A stretch of DNA of 64,000 nucleotides from Streptomyces sp. TSRI0281 (lineage in GTDB: Bacteria; Actinomycetota; Actinomycetes; Streptomycetales; Streptomycetaceae): NCBI RefSeq assembly GCF_001905125.1, contig NZ_LWLE01000023.1, positions 1 through 64,000 of the forward strand, in the 5' to 3' direction. Made by a program: the position numbers and the translations under genes. This document shows, piece after piece, positions 22,633-30,119 of this stretch (within the stretch, counting starts at the first letter, position 1; every line of letters begins with the position of its first letter). The notes beneath the pieces were generated by a model. That model saw only the letters and a list, made by a program, of their open reading frames with translations, did not search any database and was not told the DNA's origin.

Positions 22633-24069
22633 CTAGAAGGGGTCGAACTCGTCGTACTCCTTCTGCGCGTCGTCCCGCTCGGAGTCCCGGTCCCGGCGGC
22701 GCTGCGCGGCGGGCCGCGGCTCCTCCAGGCGGTGGTCCTCGCCACGGCGGCCCAGCATCTCGGCACCGGCCGTCACGGTCGGCTCCCAGTCGAACACGAC
22801 CGCGTTCTCCTCGGGGCCGATGGCGACGCCGTCACCGGCACGGGCGCCCGCCTTCATCAGGGCGTCCTCGACGCCGAGGCGGTTGAGCCGGTCCGCGAGG
22901 TAGCCGACGGCCTCGTCGTTGTTGAAGTCGGTCTGCCGCACCCAGCGCTCGGGCTTCTCGCCGCGCACGCGGTAGATGCCCTCGTCGTCCACGGCCACCT
23001 TGAAGCCCGCGTCGTCGACGGCCTTCGGGCGGATGACGACCCGGGTCGCCTCCTCCTTCGGCTTGGCGGCGCGCGCCTCGGCGATGATGCCCGCGAGCGC
23101 GTACGAGAGGTCCTTGAGGCCCTTGTGCGCGATGGCCGAGACCTCGAAGACGCGGTAACCGCGGTCCTCCAGCTCCGGGCGGATCATGTCGGCGAGGTCC
23201 TGGCCGTCGGGGATGTCGACCTTGTTCAGGACGATGACGCGCGGCCGGTCGTCGAGACCGCCGTACTGCCGCAGCTCCTCCTCGATGATGTCGAGGTCGG
23301 AGACGGGGTCGCGGTCCGACTCCAGCGTCGCGGTGTCCAGGACGTGCACGAGCACCGAGCAGCGCTCCACATGGCGCAGGAACTCCAGGCCGAGGCCCTT
23401 GCCCTGGCTGGCGCCCGGGATGAGCCCGGGGACGTCCGCGATGGTGTAGACGGTCCCGCCCGCGGTCACGACACCGAGGTTCGGTACGAGGGTGGTGAAC
23501 GGGTAGTCCGCGATCTTCGGCTTCGCCGCGGAGAGCACGGAGATCAGCGAGGACTTGCCCGCGCTCGGGTAGCCGACGAGCGCGACGTCGGCGACGGTCT
23601 TGAGCTCCAGGACGATGTCCCGGTCCTCGCCCGGCTCACCGAGCAGCGCGAAACCGGGCGCCTTGCGACGGGCCGAGGCCAGCGCCGCGTTGCCGAGGCC
23701 GCCGCGGCCGCCCTGACCGGCGACGAAGGTGGTGCCCTGGCCGACCAGGTCGGCGAGCACATTGCCCGCCTTGTCGAGGACGACGGTGCCGTCGGGAACC
23801 GGCAGGACCAGGTCCTGGCCGTCCTTGCCGGAACGGTTGTCACCCGCACCGGGCTGGCCGTTGGTGGCCTTGCGGTGGGGGCTGTGGTGGTAGTCCAGCA
23901 GCGTGGTCACGGCCTGCTCGACGACGAGGATCACATCGCCGCCGCGCCCGCCGTTGCCCCCGTCGGGGCCGCCCAGCGGCTTGAACTTCTCACGGTGGAC
24001 GGAGGCGCAGCCGTGGCCTCCGTTACCCGCGGCGGCATGCAGCTCGACGCGGTCCACGAAGGTGGTCAT
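22633..24069 (-). CDS. obgE: Obg GTPase
   Basis: Ribosome-associated GTPase of 478 aa involved in 50S assembly and, in Streptomyces, developmental onset. It has a glycine-rich Obg fold at the N-terminus (AGNGGHGCASVHREKF, GGPDGGNGGRGGDV), then a G domain with G1 GYPSAGKSS near residue 167, DYPFTTL, G3 DVPGLIPGAS and G4 NKVD. The C-terminal OCT domain (DEGIYRVRGEKPERWVRQTDFNNDEAV) precedes a charged tail rich in Arg/Asp/Glu. ATG at 24069 has GGAGG at good spacing. It is the last gene of the rplU-rpmA-obgE group, with a hairpin between rpmA and obgE. Confidence 0.97.
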   Translation of the reverse strand: MTTFVDRVELHAAAGNGGHGCASVHREKFKPLGGPDGGNGGRGGDVILVVEQAVTTLLDYHHSPHRKATNGQPGAGDNRSGKDGQDLVLPVPDGTVVLDKAGNVLADLVGQGTTFVAGQGGRGGLGNAALASARRKAPGFALLGEPGEDRDIVLELKTVADVALVGYPSAGKSSLISVLSAAKPKIADYPFTTLVPNLGVVTAGGTVYTIADVPGLIPGASQGKGLGLEFLRHVERCSVLVHVLDTATLESDRDPVSDLDIIEEELRQYGGLDDRPRVIVLNKVDIPDGQDLADMIRPELEDRGYRVFEVSAIAHKGLKDLSYALAGIIAEARAAKPKEEATRVVIRPKAVDDAGFKVAVDDEGIYRVRGEKPERWVRQTDFNNDEAVGYLADRLNRLGVEDALMKAGARAGDGVAIGPEENAVVFDWEPTVTAGAEMLGRRGEDHRLEEPRPAAQRRRDRDSERDDAQKEYDEFDPF

Positions 24070-24124
24070 GGTTGGTGCCTCCAGGTACTGCGGAAAAATA
24101 CGGAATTGTCTCTGTCGTAACACG

Positions 24125-24177
24125 CCGAGGGCGGACCCGCTTCCCCGTTTACCGGGAAAGCTGAGATCCGCCCTCGG
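24125..24177 (-). terminator. Hairpin between rpmA and obgE
   Basis: CCGAGGGCGGA pairs with TCCGCCCTCGG (11 bp), with a weaker inner stem. It lies between the rpmA stop and the obgE start and may lower obgE transcription relative to the ribosomal protein genes. Confidence 0.75.
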
Positions 24178-24213
24178 AAGGTGCTGTGTGTCGCTCTGCG
24201 TGCGCCGAAAAGA

Positions 24214-24471
24214 TCAGACGGCGAGCGGAACGATGTTCACGACCTTGCGGCCACGGTGCGTACCGAACTCCACCGCACCGGCGGTCAGCGCGAACAGCGT
24301 GTCGTCGCCGCCACGGCCGACGCCCGTGCCCGGGTGGAAGTGGGTGCCACGCTGGCGGACCAGGATCTCACCGGCGTTGACGGCCTGACCGCCGAAGCGC
24401 TTCACGCCGAGCCGCTGAGCATTGGAATCGCGCCCGTTCCGAGTGGACGATGCGCCCTTCTTATGTGCCAT
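24214..24471 (-). CDS. rpmA: 50S ribosomal protein L27
   Basis: L27 of 85 aa, located near the peptidyl transferase centre. The N-terminus MAHKKGASSTRNGRDSNAQRLGVKRFGGQ is the standard form without a cleaved leader. GEILVRQRGTHFHPGTGVGRGGDDTLFAL is conserved. The gene lies 14 nt after rplU. Confidence 0.99.
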   Translation of the reverse strand: MAHKKGASSTRNGRDSNAQRLGVKRFGGQAVNAGEILVRQRGTHFHPGTGVGRGGDDTLFALTAGAVEFGTHRGRKVVNIVPLAV

Positions 24472-24485
24472 GTCTCCTCAGTCCC

Positions 24486-24806
24486 TTACTTCGCAGCCGC
24501 GGGGATACCGGTGACCTTGATCGCCGTGTACTGCTGGCGGTGACCCTGGCGACGGCGGTAGCCGGTCTTGTTCTTGTAGCGAAGGATGTCGATCTTCGCG
24601 CCCTTGTGGTGGTCCACGATCTCGGCCTGAACCTTGATCCCGGCCAGGACCCACGGGTCACTGGTGACGGCGTCGCCGTCGACCACGAGCAGCGTAGAGA
24701 GCTCTACGGTGTCGCCGACCTGGGCGGTGGGAATCTTGTCAACCTCAACGATGTCGCCGACAGCTACCTTGTGCTGGCGACCACCGCTGCGCACGATGGC
24801 GTACAC
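24486..24806 (-). CDS. rplU: 50S ribosomal protein L21
   Basis: L21 of 106 aa, binding 23S rRNA. It begins MYAIVRSGGRQHKVAVGD and contains the signature KIDILRYKNKTGYRRRQGHRQ. The start is GTG at 24806, with purine-rich GAGAGAGA upstream; the longer frame has no L21 similarity. A good promoter lies about 180 nt upstream. Confidence 0.98.
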   Translation of the reverse strand: MYAIVRSGGRQHKVAVGDIVEVDKIPTAQVGDTVELSTLLVVDGDAVTSDPWVLAGIKVQAEIVDHHKGAKIDILRYKNKTGYRRRQGHRQQYTAIKVTGIPAAAK

Positions 24807-25220
24807 GCGGATCTCTCTCTCGCTCGGAACGGATCCCCTGATGCCAGCCGCTCGCACGGGCCGGGGCCCGGGACGATCCGGAAGGATGAGCGGCCTCTCC
24901 CGTGACGGACGGCGCGAACGCCGACCGGGTCCGGAAGGGATGTGCTCAGGGGTAGGTGCGTACAGAAACACACCGAGGGTCAAGGTTACGGGGCGGGGTT
25001 CGGGGGGTCAAACCGGGTCGCGGCCGGGACGCGGCCGACACGACCGCGTCCCGGCCGCCGCGCCCGCCGCCCGCCGGTCCCGGCCTCGCGGGACGGTCAC
25101 AGGGGACGGCGGCAGGGGATGGCCGCACGGGACGGCCGCACCGGCCGCCCTCGCCCTCGGCCGCCGGGACCGGGGATCGTAAGCTCTCCAGCACACCAGC
25201 TCTCCGGAAGGCACACACGC
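24807..25220. other. Divergent region between rplU and the acetyltransferase gene
   Basis: 414 bp without a gene. It contains the rplU promoter (listed) and a roughly 180-nt rplU leader. The rest is GC-rich and without recognisable promoter hexamers for the plus-strand gene. It marks the left edge of the sugar island. Confidence 0.5.
24983..25011 (-). promoter_or_regulatory. rplU-rpmA-obgE promoter
   Basis: On the minus strand, TTGACC (25011-25006), a 17-bp spacer and TAACCT (24988-24983) closely match the HrdB/sigma-70 consensus TTGACN-17-TANNNT. The position about 180 nt upstream of rplU leaves a leader long enough for regulation. Confidence 0.65.
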
Positions 25221-25823
25221 GTGAACTACAGGGTCCAGCCCACCGCCCAGGTCGACGAGACCGCCGAGATCGGCGACGGCAGCAGCGTCTGGGAGCTCGC
25301 CCAGATTCGCGAGGGCGCCAAGCTCGGTGAAGGCTGCGTGGTCGGCCGCGGCGCCTACGTGGGTACGGGCGTTCAGATCGGCGACAACGTCAAGATCCAG
25401 AACTACGCCCTGGTGTACGAGCCCGCCGAGCTCGGCGACGGTGTGTTCGTCGGGCCCGCCGTCGTCCTCACCAATGACCACAACCCGCGCTCCGTCGACC
25501 CCGAGGGCAAGCAGAAGCGCGGGGGTGACTGGGAGGCCGTCGGCGTGAAGGTGGCCGAGGGCGCGTCGCTCGGTGCGCGTTCCGTCTGTGTCGCACCGGT
25601 GCGGATCGGGCGCTGGGCGATGGTGGCCGCAGGTGCGGTCGTCACCAAGGACGTGGCGGACTTCGCCCTGGTGGTGGGCGTACCGGCCCGGCAGATCGGC
25701 TGGGTGGGCCGCAGCGGTGTGCGTCTCGTGGAGCGCGTGGGCGAGCCGGGCGTGTGGGAGTGCCCGCAGAGCGGAGCGGCGTACGAGGAGAAGGACGGGG
25801 TCCTCGGCGAACGGGCCGCGTAA
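25221..25823 (+). CDS. WbpD-like UDP-sugar N-acetyltransferase (left-handed beta-helix)
   Basis: Acetyltransferase of 200 aa made of hexapeptide repeats (AEIGDGSSVWELAQIREGAKLGEGCVVGRGAYVG, VQIGDNVKIQNYALVYEPAELGDGVFVGPAVVLTND). The IQNYALVYEP and LTNDHNPRS segments are typical of UDP-2-acetamido-3-amino-2,3-dideoxy-glucuronate N-acetyltransferases. It would acetylate the 3-amino group using acetyl-CoA. The last about 30 residues (VWECPQSGAAYEEKDGV) resemble the family's terminal Cys-containing extension. GTG at 25221 follows GGAAGG. Dehydrogenase, oxidoreductase, aminotransferase and epimerase candidates for the rest of the pathway lie within 13 kb, but on another transcript. Confidence 0.88.
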   Translation: MNYRVQPTAQVDETAEIGDGSSVWELAQIREGAKLGEGCVVGRGAYVGTGVQIGDNVKIQNYALVYEPAELGDGVFVGPAVVLTNDHNPRSVDPEGKQKRGGDWEAVGVKVAEGASLGARSVCVAPVRIGRWAMVAAGAVVTKDVADFALVVGVPARQIGWVGRSGVRLVERVGEPGVWECPQSGAAYEEKDGVLGERAA

Positions 25824-25917
25824 GGAGACCCCGTAACTCGGGCAAAGTCGATCGCCATTTGATCTCGATCCGACGCGTTCTCCCCAAAAAGGGGCTTGTA
25901 CAGCCGACGATGAGGCA

Positions 25918-27066
25918 GTGAACTTTCCTTCCCTGCCAGCCAAGACCGATCCGCACCCGTCGGGCGAAGCGCGATCGGAGATTCCGGCCCCGGCCGTCTC
26001 CGACGGCGGGGGCGGCCAGGCCAAGAGCCCGGCTCCACGGCTCTACGCACTCGATGCCCTGCGGGTCGTGGCGGCGCTGGCAGTCCTCGCGTTCCACTTC
26101 GCGGGGATCGACAAGGCGACAGCGGTCAACTGGGGTGTCAGTCCGCGCGAGCTGTTCCCCTGGCTCTTCCCCTTCGCGAAGTACGGCTCCTACGGGGTCC
26201 AGCTCTTCTTCCTCATCAGTGGCTTCGTCATCTGTCTGTCGGCCTGGGGCCGCACCCCGGGGCAGTTCGTCCGCGCCCGGTTCCTGCGGCTCTTCCCCGC
26301 CTACTGGTTCTCGGTGATCGTCGCGCTCGTGCTGTACCGGCTGCTGCCGGACGGAATCCGCAAGTCCCCGAGTTTCAGCGACGCTCTGACGAACCTGACG
26401 ATGTTCCAGGTGCCGCTGAAGGCACAGCACATGATCGGCGCCTACTGGACTCTCTGGCTGGAGCTCTGCTTCTACCTGGTCTTCCTCGTCGTGCTGGTGA
26501 AGCCGATCAGCTTCCAGCGCGTCTACATCTTCTGCTGGTCCTGGCTGATCCTCTCCGTGCTGATCCAGCAGTACGACGGGGTACCGCTGCTTCCCACGCT
26601 CGCCCCGGCGCTGAACACCTCGCTGTTCGTCGCCGGCATCACCATGTACCTGATGTACCGCTTCGGGCCCGACCTGAAGCTGTGGCTGCTCCTCGGCATG
26701 AGCTGGCTCACCATGCAGAGCGACCTCGTGGAACACGGGGACCGGCTGCGGGACGATCTGGGCTTCGACCGCTCCCCGTACGTGGCCCTGGCCGTGGTGA
26801 CGGTCTCCTATCTCCTCGTGCTCGCGGTGGCGCTGCACTGGCTCGACCGGGTCCAGTGGCGCTGGCTCGCCACCGCCGGAGCGCTGGTGTACCCGCTGTA
26901 CCTGCTCCACGAGGAACTGGGCTGGGCCATGATCCGCACCCTGTACGGACACCTGGGAGCGTGGCCCACGCTGGCCGTCACCGTGGCGGTGCTGCTGGTG
27001 CTGTCCTGGCTGGTGCACCGCTATCTGGAACGGCCCGCGGTCCGCTGGCTGCGCACGAAGCTCTGA
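25918..27066 (+). CDS. Acyltransferase 3 family membrane protein
   Basis: Integral membrane O-acyltransferase of 382 aa. A Pro-rich N-terminus precedes the family motif YALDALRVVAALAVLAFHFAG (catalytic-type His in FHFAG) and SYGVQLFFLISGFVICLSAWGRTPGQFVRARFLRLFPAYW. About ten hydrophobic helices follow, ending in LVHRYLERPAVRWLR. Such proteins O-acetylate surface polysaccharides or lipid-linked sugars. GTG at 25918 has GAGG very close, so the exact start is uncertain. Placed between the sugar acetyltransferase and glycosyltransferases, it probably modifies the same glycopolymer. Confidence 0.88.
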   Translation: MNFPSLPAKTDPHPSGEARSEIPAPAVSDGGGGQAKSPAPRLYALDALRVVAALAVLAFHFAGIDKATAVNWGVSPRELFPWLFPFAKYGSYGVQLFFLISGFVICLSAWGRTPGQFVRARFLRLFPAYWFSVIVALVLYRLLPDGIRKSPSFSDALTNLTMFQVPLKAQHMIGAYWTLWLELCFYLVFLVVLVKPISFQRVYIFCWSWLILSVLIQQYDGVPLLPTLAPALNTSLFVAGITMYLMYRFGPDLKLWLLLGMSWLTMQSDLVEHGDRLRDDLGFDRSPYVALAVVTVSYLLVLAVALHWLDRVQWRWLATAGALVYPLYLLHEELGWAMIRTLYGHLGAWPTLAVTVAVLLVLSWLVHRYLERPAVRWLRTKL

Positions 27067-27083
27067 ACAACCCGGCCCCTGAT

Positions 27084-27135
27084 CGACGTGAAGAGGCCCC
27101 GTACCGGAATTCCGGTACGGGGCCTCTTCACGTCG
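27084..27135. terminator. 52-bp perfect palindrome, bidirectional terminator
   Basis: Every base from 27084 to 27135 is part of one perfect inverted repeat centred on GGAATTCC. It lies between the converging acyltransferase and glycosyltransferase genes, 17 and 14 nt from their stops. As RNA it forms a very stable hairpin on either strand. Confidence 0.92.
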
Positions 27136-27149
27136 AGCGGACCGTGGGG

Positions 27150-28757
27150 TCAGGCGTGGGCGTCCGTCCTGGCCTCCGAGGCCGCCGCGGGGACCCTGGG
27201 GCGGTCCGGCAGCAGACGGCTGTAGATCCCGTCGAGGACCTCGGCCTGTGTCTCCCAGGTCCACTTCTCCAGCAGGCCCGGCTTCTCGTACGCGGCCCGG
27301 TAGCGGCCGGGGTCGGCCAGCACGGCCTTCACCGCACGGACGTAGTCCTCGGTGTCCTGGGCGCGGAAGACCTCGCCCTGGCCGGTCGACTCGACCATCT
27401 CGGACATCGTGCGGATGTCGCTGACGATCTGCGGGAGCCTGGCCTGCGAGTACTCGAAGAACTTGTTGCTCAGCGCCAGCTCGTGGTTGGCCAGGTGGTG
27501 CAGCGGGCTGACTGCGGCGTCGGCCGGCGAGACGAACTCGGCAACCTGCCAGTGCGGGACGAACGGCAGGAAGTGCACCCGGTCGCCGACCCCGAGCTCG
27601 TCGACGAGCTTGCGGATCGTGGCCGTCGCCGCGTACGGCTTGCCCGGCGGTACGGAGACCATCGCGACGTGCACGTCCGGCATCCGCGTGAGGCCCTCGA
27701 TGATCGTCTCCACCCCGCGGACCGGGTTGATGCCACCGACGTACGCGAGCAGCGGGGTGTCCGCGCCGACGCCGCACAGCTCACGCAGGTCCGGTATGGG
27801 GTCCGCCCCCGCCACCTCGTCCGCGCCCGGGGAGAGCACCGGGGCGTTCAGCACGACGGTCGGCAGCTCGGACAGCCCGTGGCCCTCCTTGAGCAGCTCC
27901 GCGAGGGCCGGCGAGACCGTGATCACCGCGTCGGCGAACACGGCGTGCTCCTTCTCCCACGCCACGTGGGCGGGCAGCCAGCGGCCGTGGCGCGGGGGCA
28001 GGCCCGGGACGTACTCGTGGGCGTCCCAGACGAGCTTCACGGGGCGTCCGGCCGCCCTGGCGCGTACGGCGGCGCGGGCGCCGACTCCGAGCATCTTGAA
28101 GTCGTGGGCGTGGATGAGATCGGGCTTCAGCGCGTCGATGTGCTTGGCGAAGGCCAGCTCGAAGTCCCACAGGTTGGGCATGAGACGGCGCCAGGAGCGC
28201 TGCTTCATCAGCGTCTGCCACATGGCGGTCGTCGTCCGGTCCACGGAGGCGTCCAGCATGGACCGGCGCTTCTGCAGATCGGTCGTCTCACGGGCGCGCA
28301 GCGCGACCCACTTGCTGTAGATCTTGGCGCTCACGCGCGGCACCAGCAGACGGACCTTGGAGCCGCTCGCGCTGCGTCCCGGGTGCCCGGCCCTGGCCGC
28401 CTTCTCGGCAGCCTGCCGGAAGCTCAGGTCCGAGCGCCACGCCTTGGCGGCCTGCACGCGGTAGCGCGCCACCTGGGGGGAACGGTAGGCCAGCGGCCGG
28501 CGCGGGAACGGACGGCGCATGTCGTGCCGGCGCGGGTTGAGCGGGGTGGGCTTGGGGATCAGGCGCACCTCGGCGCGGCCGACCTTCCAGGAGTGCTTCT
28601 CGCTGTCCGGCGAGACTCCGAAGAGCACGACGTCCCAGCCGGCGTCCGCCGCGGACCGGGCCGCCTTCTGTACCCGGGAGTCACCCTTGACCCCGTTGTC
28701 GACGAGCATGACCACTCGACCCCGGGACTTGTGCCGCGTGGTGCTTTCGGGCTCCAT
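27150..28757 (-). CDS. GT4-type glycosyltransferase
   Basis: GT-B fold enzyme of 535 aa. The N-terminal Rossmann half starts RVVMLVDNGVKGDSRVQKAARSAADAGWDV, with a basic insert of about 100 residues, then PDLIHAHDFKMLGVGARAAV and VWDAHEYVPG. The C-terminal half has LLAYVGGINPVRGVETIIEGL, VHFLPFVPHWQVAEFVSPADAAVSPL and the EYSQARLPQIVSD donor-site region, where the usual E(x7)E motif is altered. ATG at 28757 has GGAAAGG upstream. It is paralogous to the first half of the 870-aa glycosyltransferase at 30120-32732, sharing the GDSRVQK opening and DAHEYV. The sugar is unknown. Confidence 0.87.
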   Translation of the reverse strand: MEPESTTRHKSRGRVVMLVDNGVKGDSRVQKAARSAADAGWDVVLFGVSPDSEKHSWKVGRAEVRLIPKPTPLNPRRHDMRRPFPRRPLAYRSPQVARYRVQAAKAWRSDLSFRQAAEKAARAGHPGRSASGSKVRLLVPRVSAKIYSKWVALRARETTDLQKRRSMLDASVDRTTTAMWQTLMKQRSWRRLMPNLWDFELAFAKHIDALKPDLIHAHDFKMLGVGARAAVRARAAGRPVKLVWDAHEYVPGLPPRHGRWLPAHVAWEKEHAVFADAVITVSPALAELLKEGHGLSELPTVVLNAPVLSPGADEVAGADPIPDLRELCGVGADTPLLAYVGGINPVRGVETIIEGLTRMPDVHVAMVSVPPGKPYAATATIRKLVDELGVGDRVHFLPFVPHWQVAEFVSPADAAVSPLHHLANHELALSNKFFEYSQARLPQIVSDIRTMSEMVESTGQGEVFRAQDTEDYVRAVKAVLADPGRYRAAYEKPGLLEKWTWETQAEVLDGIYSRLLPDRPRVPAAASEARTDAHA

Positions 28758-28932
28758 GTACGCGCCTTTCCTGATAGTCGCCGTCACGGCCTTCTCCCCG
28801 CCGCAGACATACCGCAACCAGCGAGCATACCGGCCCCCCGGGACCCTGCGGTGACCGTGCCCCGCAGGGCTCCACGTACCATCGGACGCGGCCCGCAACG
28901 GGCTCGGCAGCCTCCAAGGAGAAGAACAGAAC

Positions 28933-30024
28933 GTGAAGGTTCTCAGCGTCGTCGGGGCCCGGCCCCAGCTCGTCAAACTCGCGCCCATCGCCGCGGCCTT
29001 CGCGGGCACCTCCCATCAGCATGTCATCGTGCACACCGGCCAGCACTACGACGCCGATCTGTCCGATGTGTTCTTCGACGGGCTCGGCATCCCCGCCCCC
29101 GACGTCCACCTGGGCGTGGGCTCCGGAAGCCACGGAGTGCAGACCGGAGCGGTGCTCGCCGCCATGGACAAGGTTCTTCAGGACGAGCGCCCGGACTGGG
29201 TCCTTGTCTACGGGGACACCAACTCCACGGTCGCCGGTGCGCTGTCCGCGGTGAAGATGCATCTGCCGGTGGCCCACCTCGAAGCGGGCCTGCGCTCGTT
29301 CAACCGCCGTATGCCGGAGGAGCACAACCGGGTCCTCACCGACCACTGCGCCGACCTGCTGCTCGCCCCCACCGAGGAGGCCATGCGCCACCTCGCCAAC
29401 GAGGGCCTGGCGGAGCGGTCCCGGCTCGCGGGCGACGTGATGGTGGACATCTGCCTGCGCATCCGGGACGCGGTGGCCGCCGGGCAGCACTCCGCGCCGG
29501 CCCTGCCCGAGGGCATCGACCCGGCCGCGCCGTTCCTGCTCGCCACGCTCCACCGTCCGGACAACACCGACGACCCGGAGCGGCTGTCGGCCATCCTGGC
29601 CTCGCTCGCCGCCCTTCCGGTGCCGGTCGCGCTGCTCGCCCACCCGCGTCTGGTGGCGCGCGCCGAGGAGCACGGCATCAAGCTGGAGCAGGGCAACCTG
29701 CACGTCGGCCGTCCGCTGCCGTACGCCGGGCTGGTCGCCGCGGTGATGGCCTCGGCCGGTGTGGTCACCGACTCGGGCGGCCTGCAGAAGGAAGCGTTCC
29801 TGCTCGGCCGGGCGTGCACCACGGTCCGTCCGGAGACGGAGTGGGTGGAGACCCTTGAGGGCGGCTGGAACGTCCTCGTACCCGACCCGCACGAGCTCCC
29901 GTCGGACGAGTTCGCGGCGCTGGCCACCCGCCCGGCCCCGGAGACCGAGCGCGGCACCCCGTACGGCGAGGGCACGGCGGCCGTACGGGTCGTGGAGCTG
30001 ATGGAAGAGGCGCTGCGCGGCTGA
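28933..30024 (+). CDS. Non-hydrolysing UDP-sugar 2-epimerase (WecB/WbpI type)
   Basis: Epimerase of 363 aa that inverts C2 of UDP-GlcNAc or, given its neighbours, of UDP-2,3-diacetamido-glucuronate. The GT-B-like fold shows VVGARPQLVKLAP, HTGQHYDADLSDVFF, VLVYGDTNSTVAGAL, HLEAGLRSFNRRMPEEHNRVLTDH, LATLHRPDNTDD and VVTDSGGLQKEAFLLG. These carry the conserved Asp, Glu and His residues of the family. GTG at 28933 has AAGGAG about 11 nt upstream. Divergent from the GT4 gene, with a 175-bp shared promoter region. GQHYD and the Phe-Asn-Arg-Arg-Met-Pro-Glu-Glu string are consistent with WbpI-type members, but substrate cannot be fixed from sequence. Confidence 0.88.
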   Translation: MKVLSVVGARPQLVKLAPIAAAFAGTSHQHVIVHTGQHYDADLSDVFFDGLGIPAPDVHLGVGSGSHGVQTGAVLAAMDKVLQDERPDWVLVYGDTNSTVAGALSAVKMHLPVAHLEAGLRSFNRRMPEEHNRVLTDHCADLLLAPTEEAMRHLANEGLAERSRLAGDVMVDICLRIRDAVAAGQHSAPALPEGIDPAAPFLLATLHRPDNTDDPERLSAILASLAALPVPVALLAHPRLVARAEEHGIKLEQGNLHVGRPLPYAGLVAAVMASAGVVTDSGGLQKEAFLLGRACTTVRPETEWVETLEGGWNVLVPDPHELPSDEFAALATRPAPETERGTPYGEGTAAVRVVELMEEALRG

Positions 30025-30058
30025 CCCCGGCCGACCGGCAGACCGGCCACCGGAATGT

Positions 30059-30102
30059 GAAGAGGCTCCCCCCGACCGCAGCCGGTCGGGGGGAGCCTCT
30101 TC
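30059..30102. terminator. Bidirectional terminator between epimerase and 870-aa glycosyltransferase
   Basis: A 19-bp perfect stem (30059-30077 with 30084-30102) encloses loop GCAGCC. It lies 34 nt after the plus-strand stop and 17 nt after the minus-strand stop. Confidence 0.92.
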
Positions 30103-30119
30103 GTGTACGCCGGTACCGG

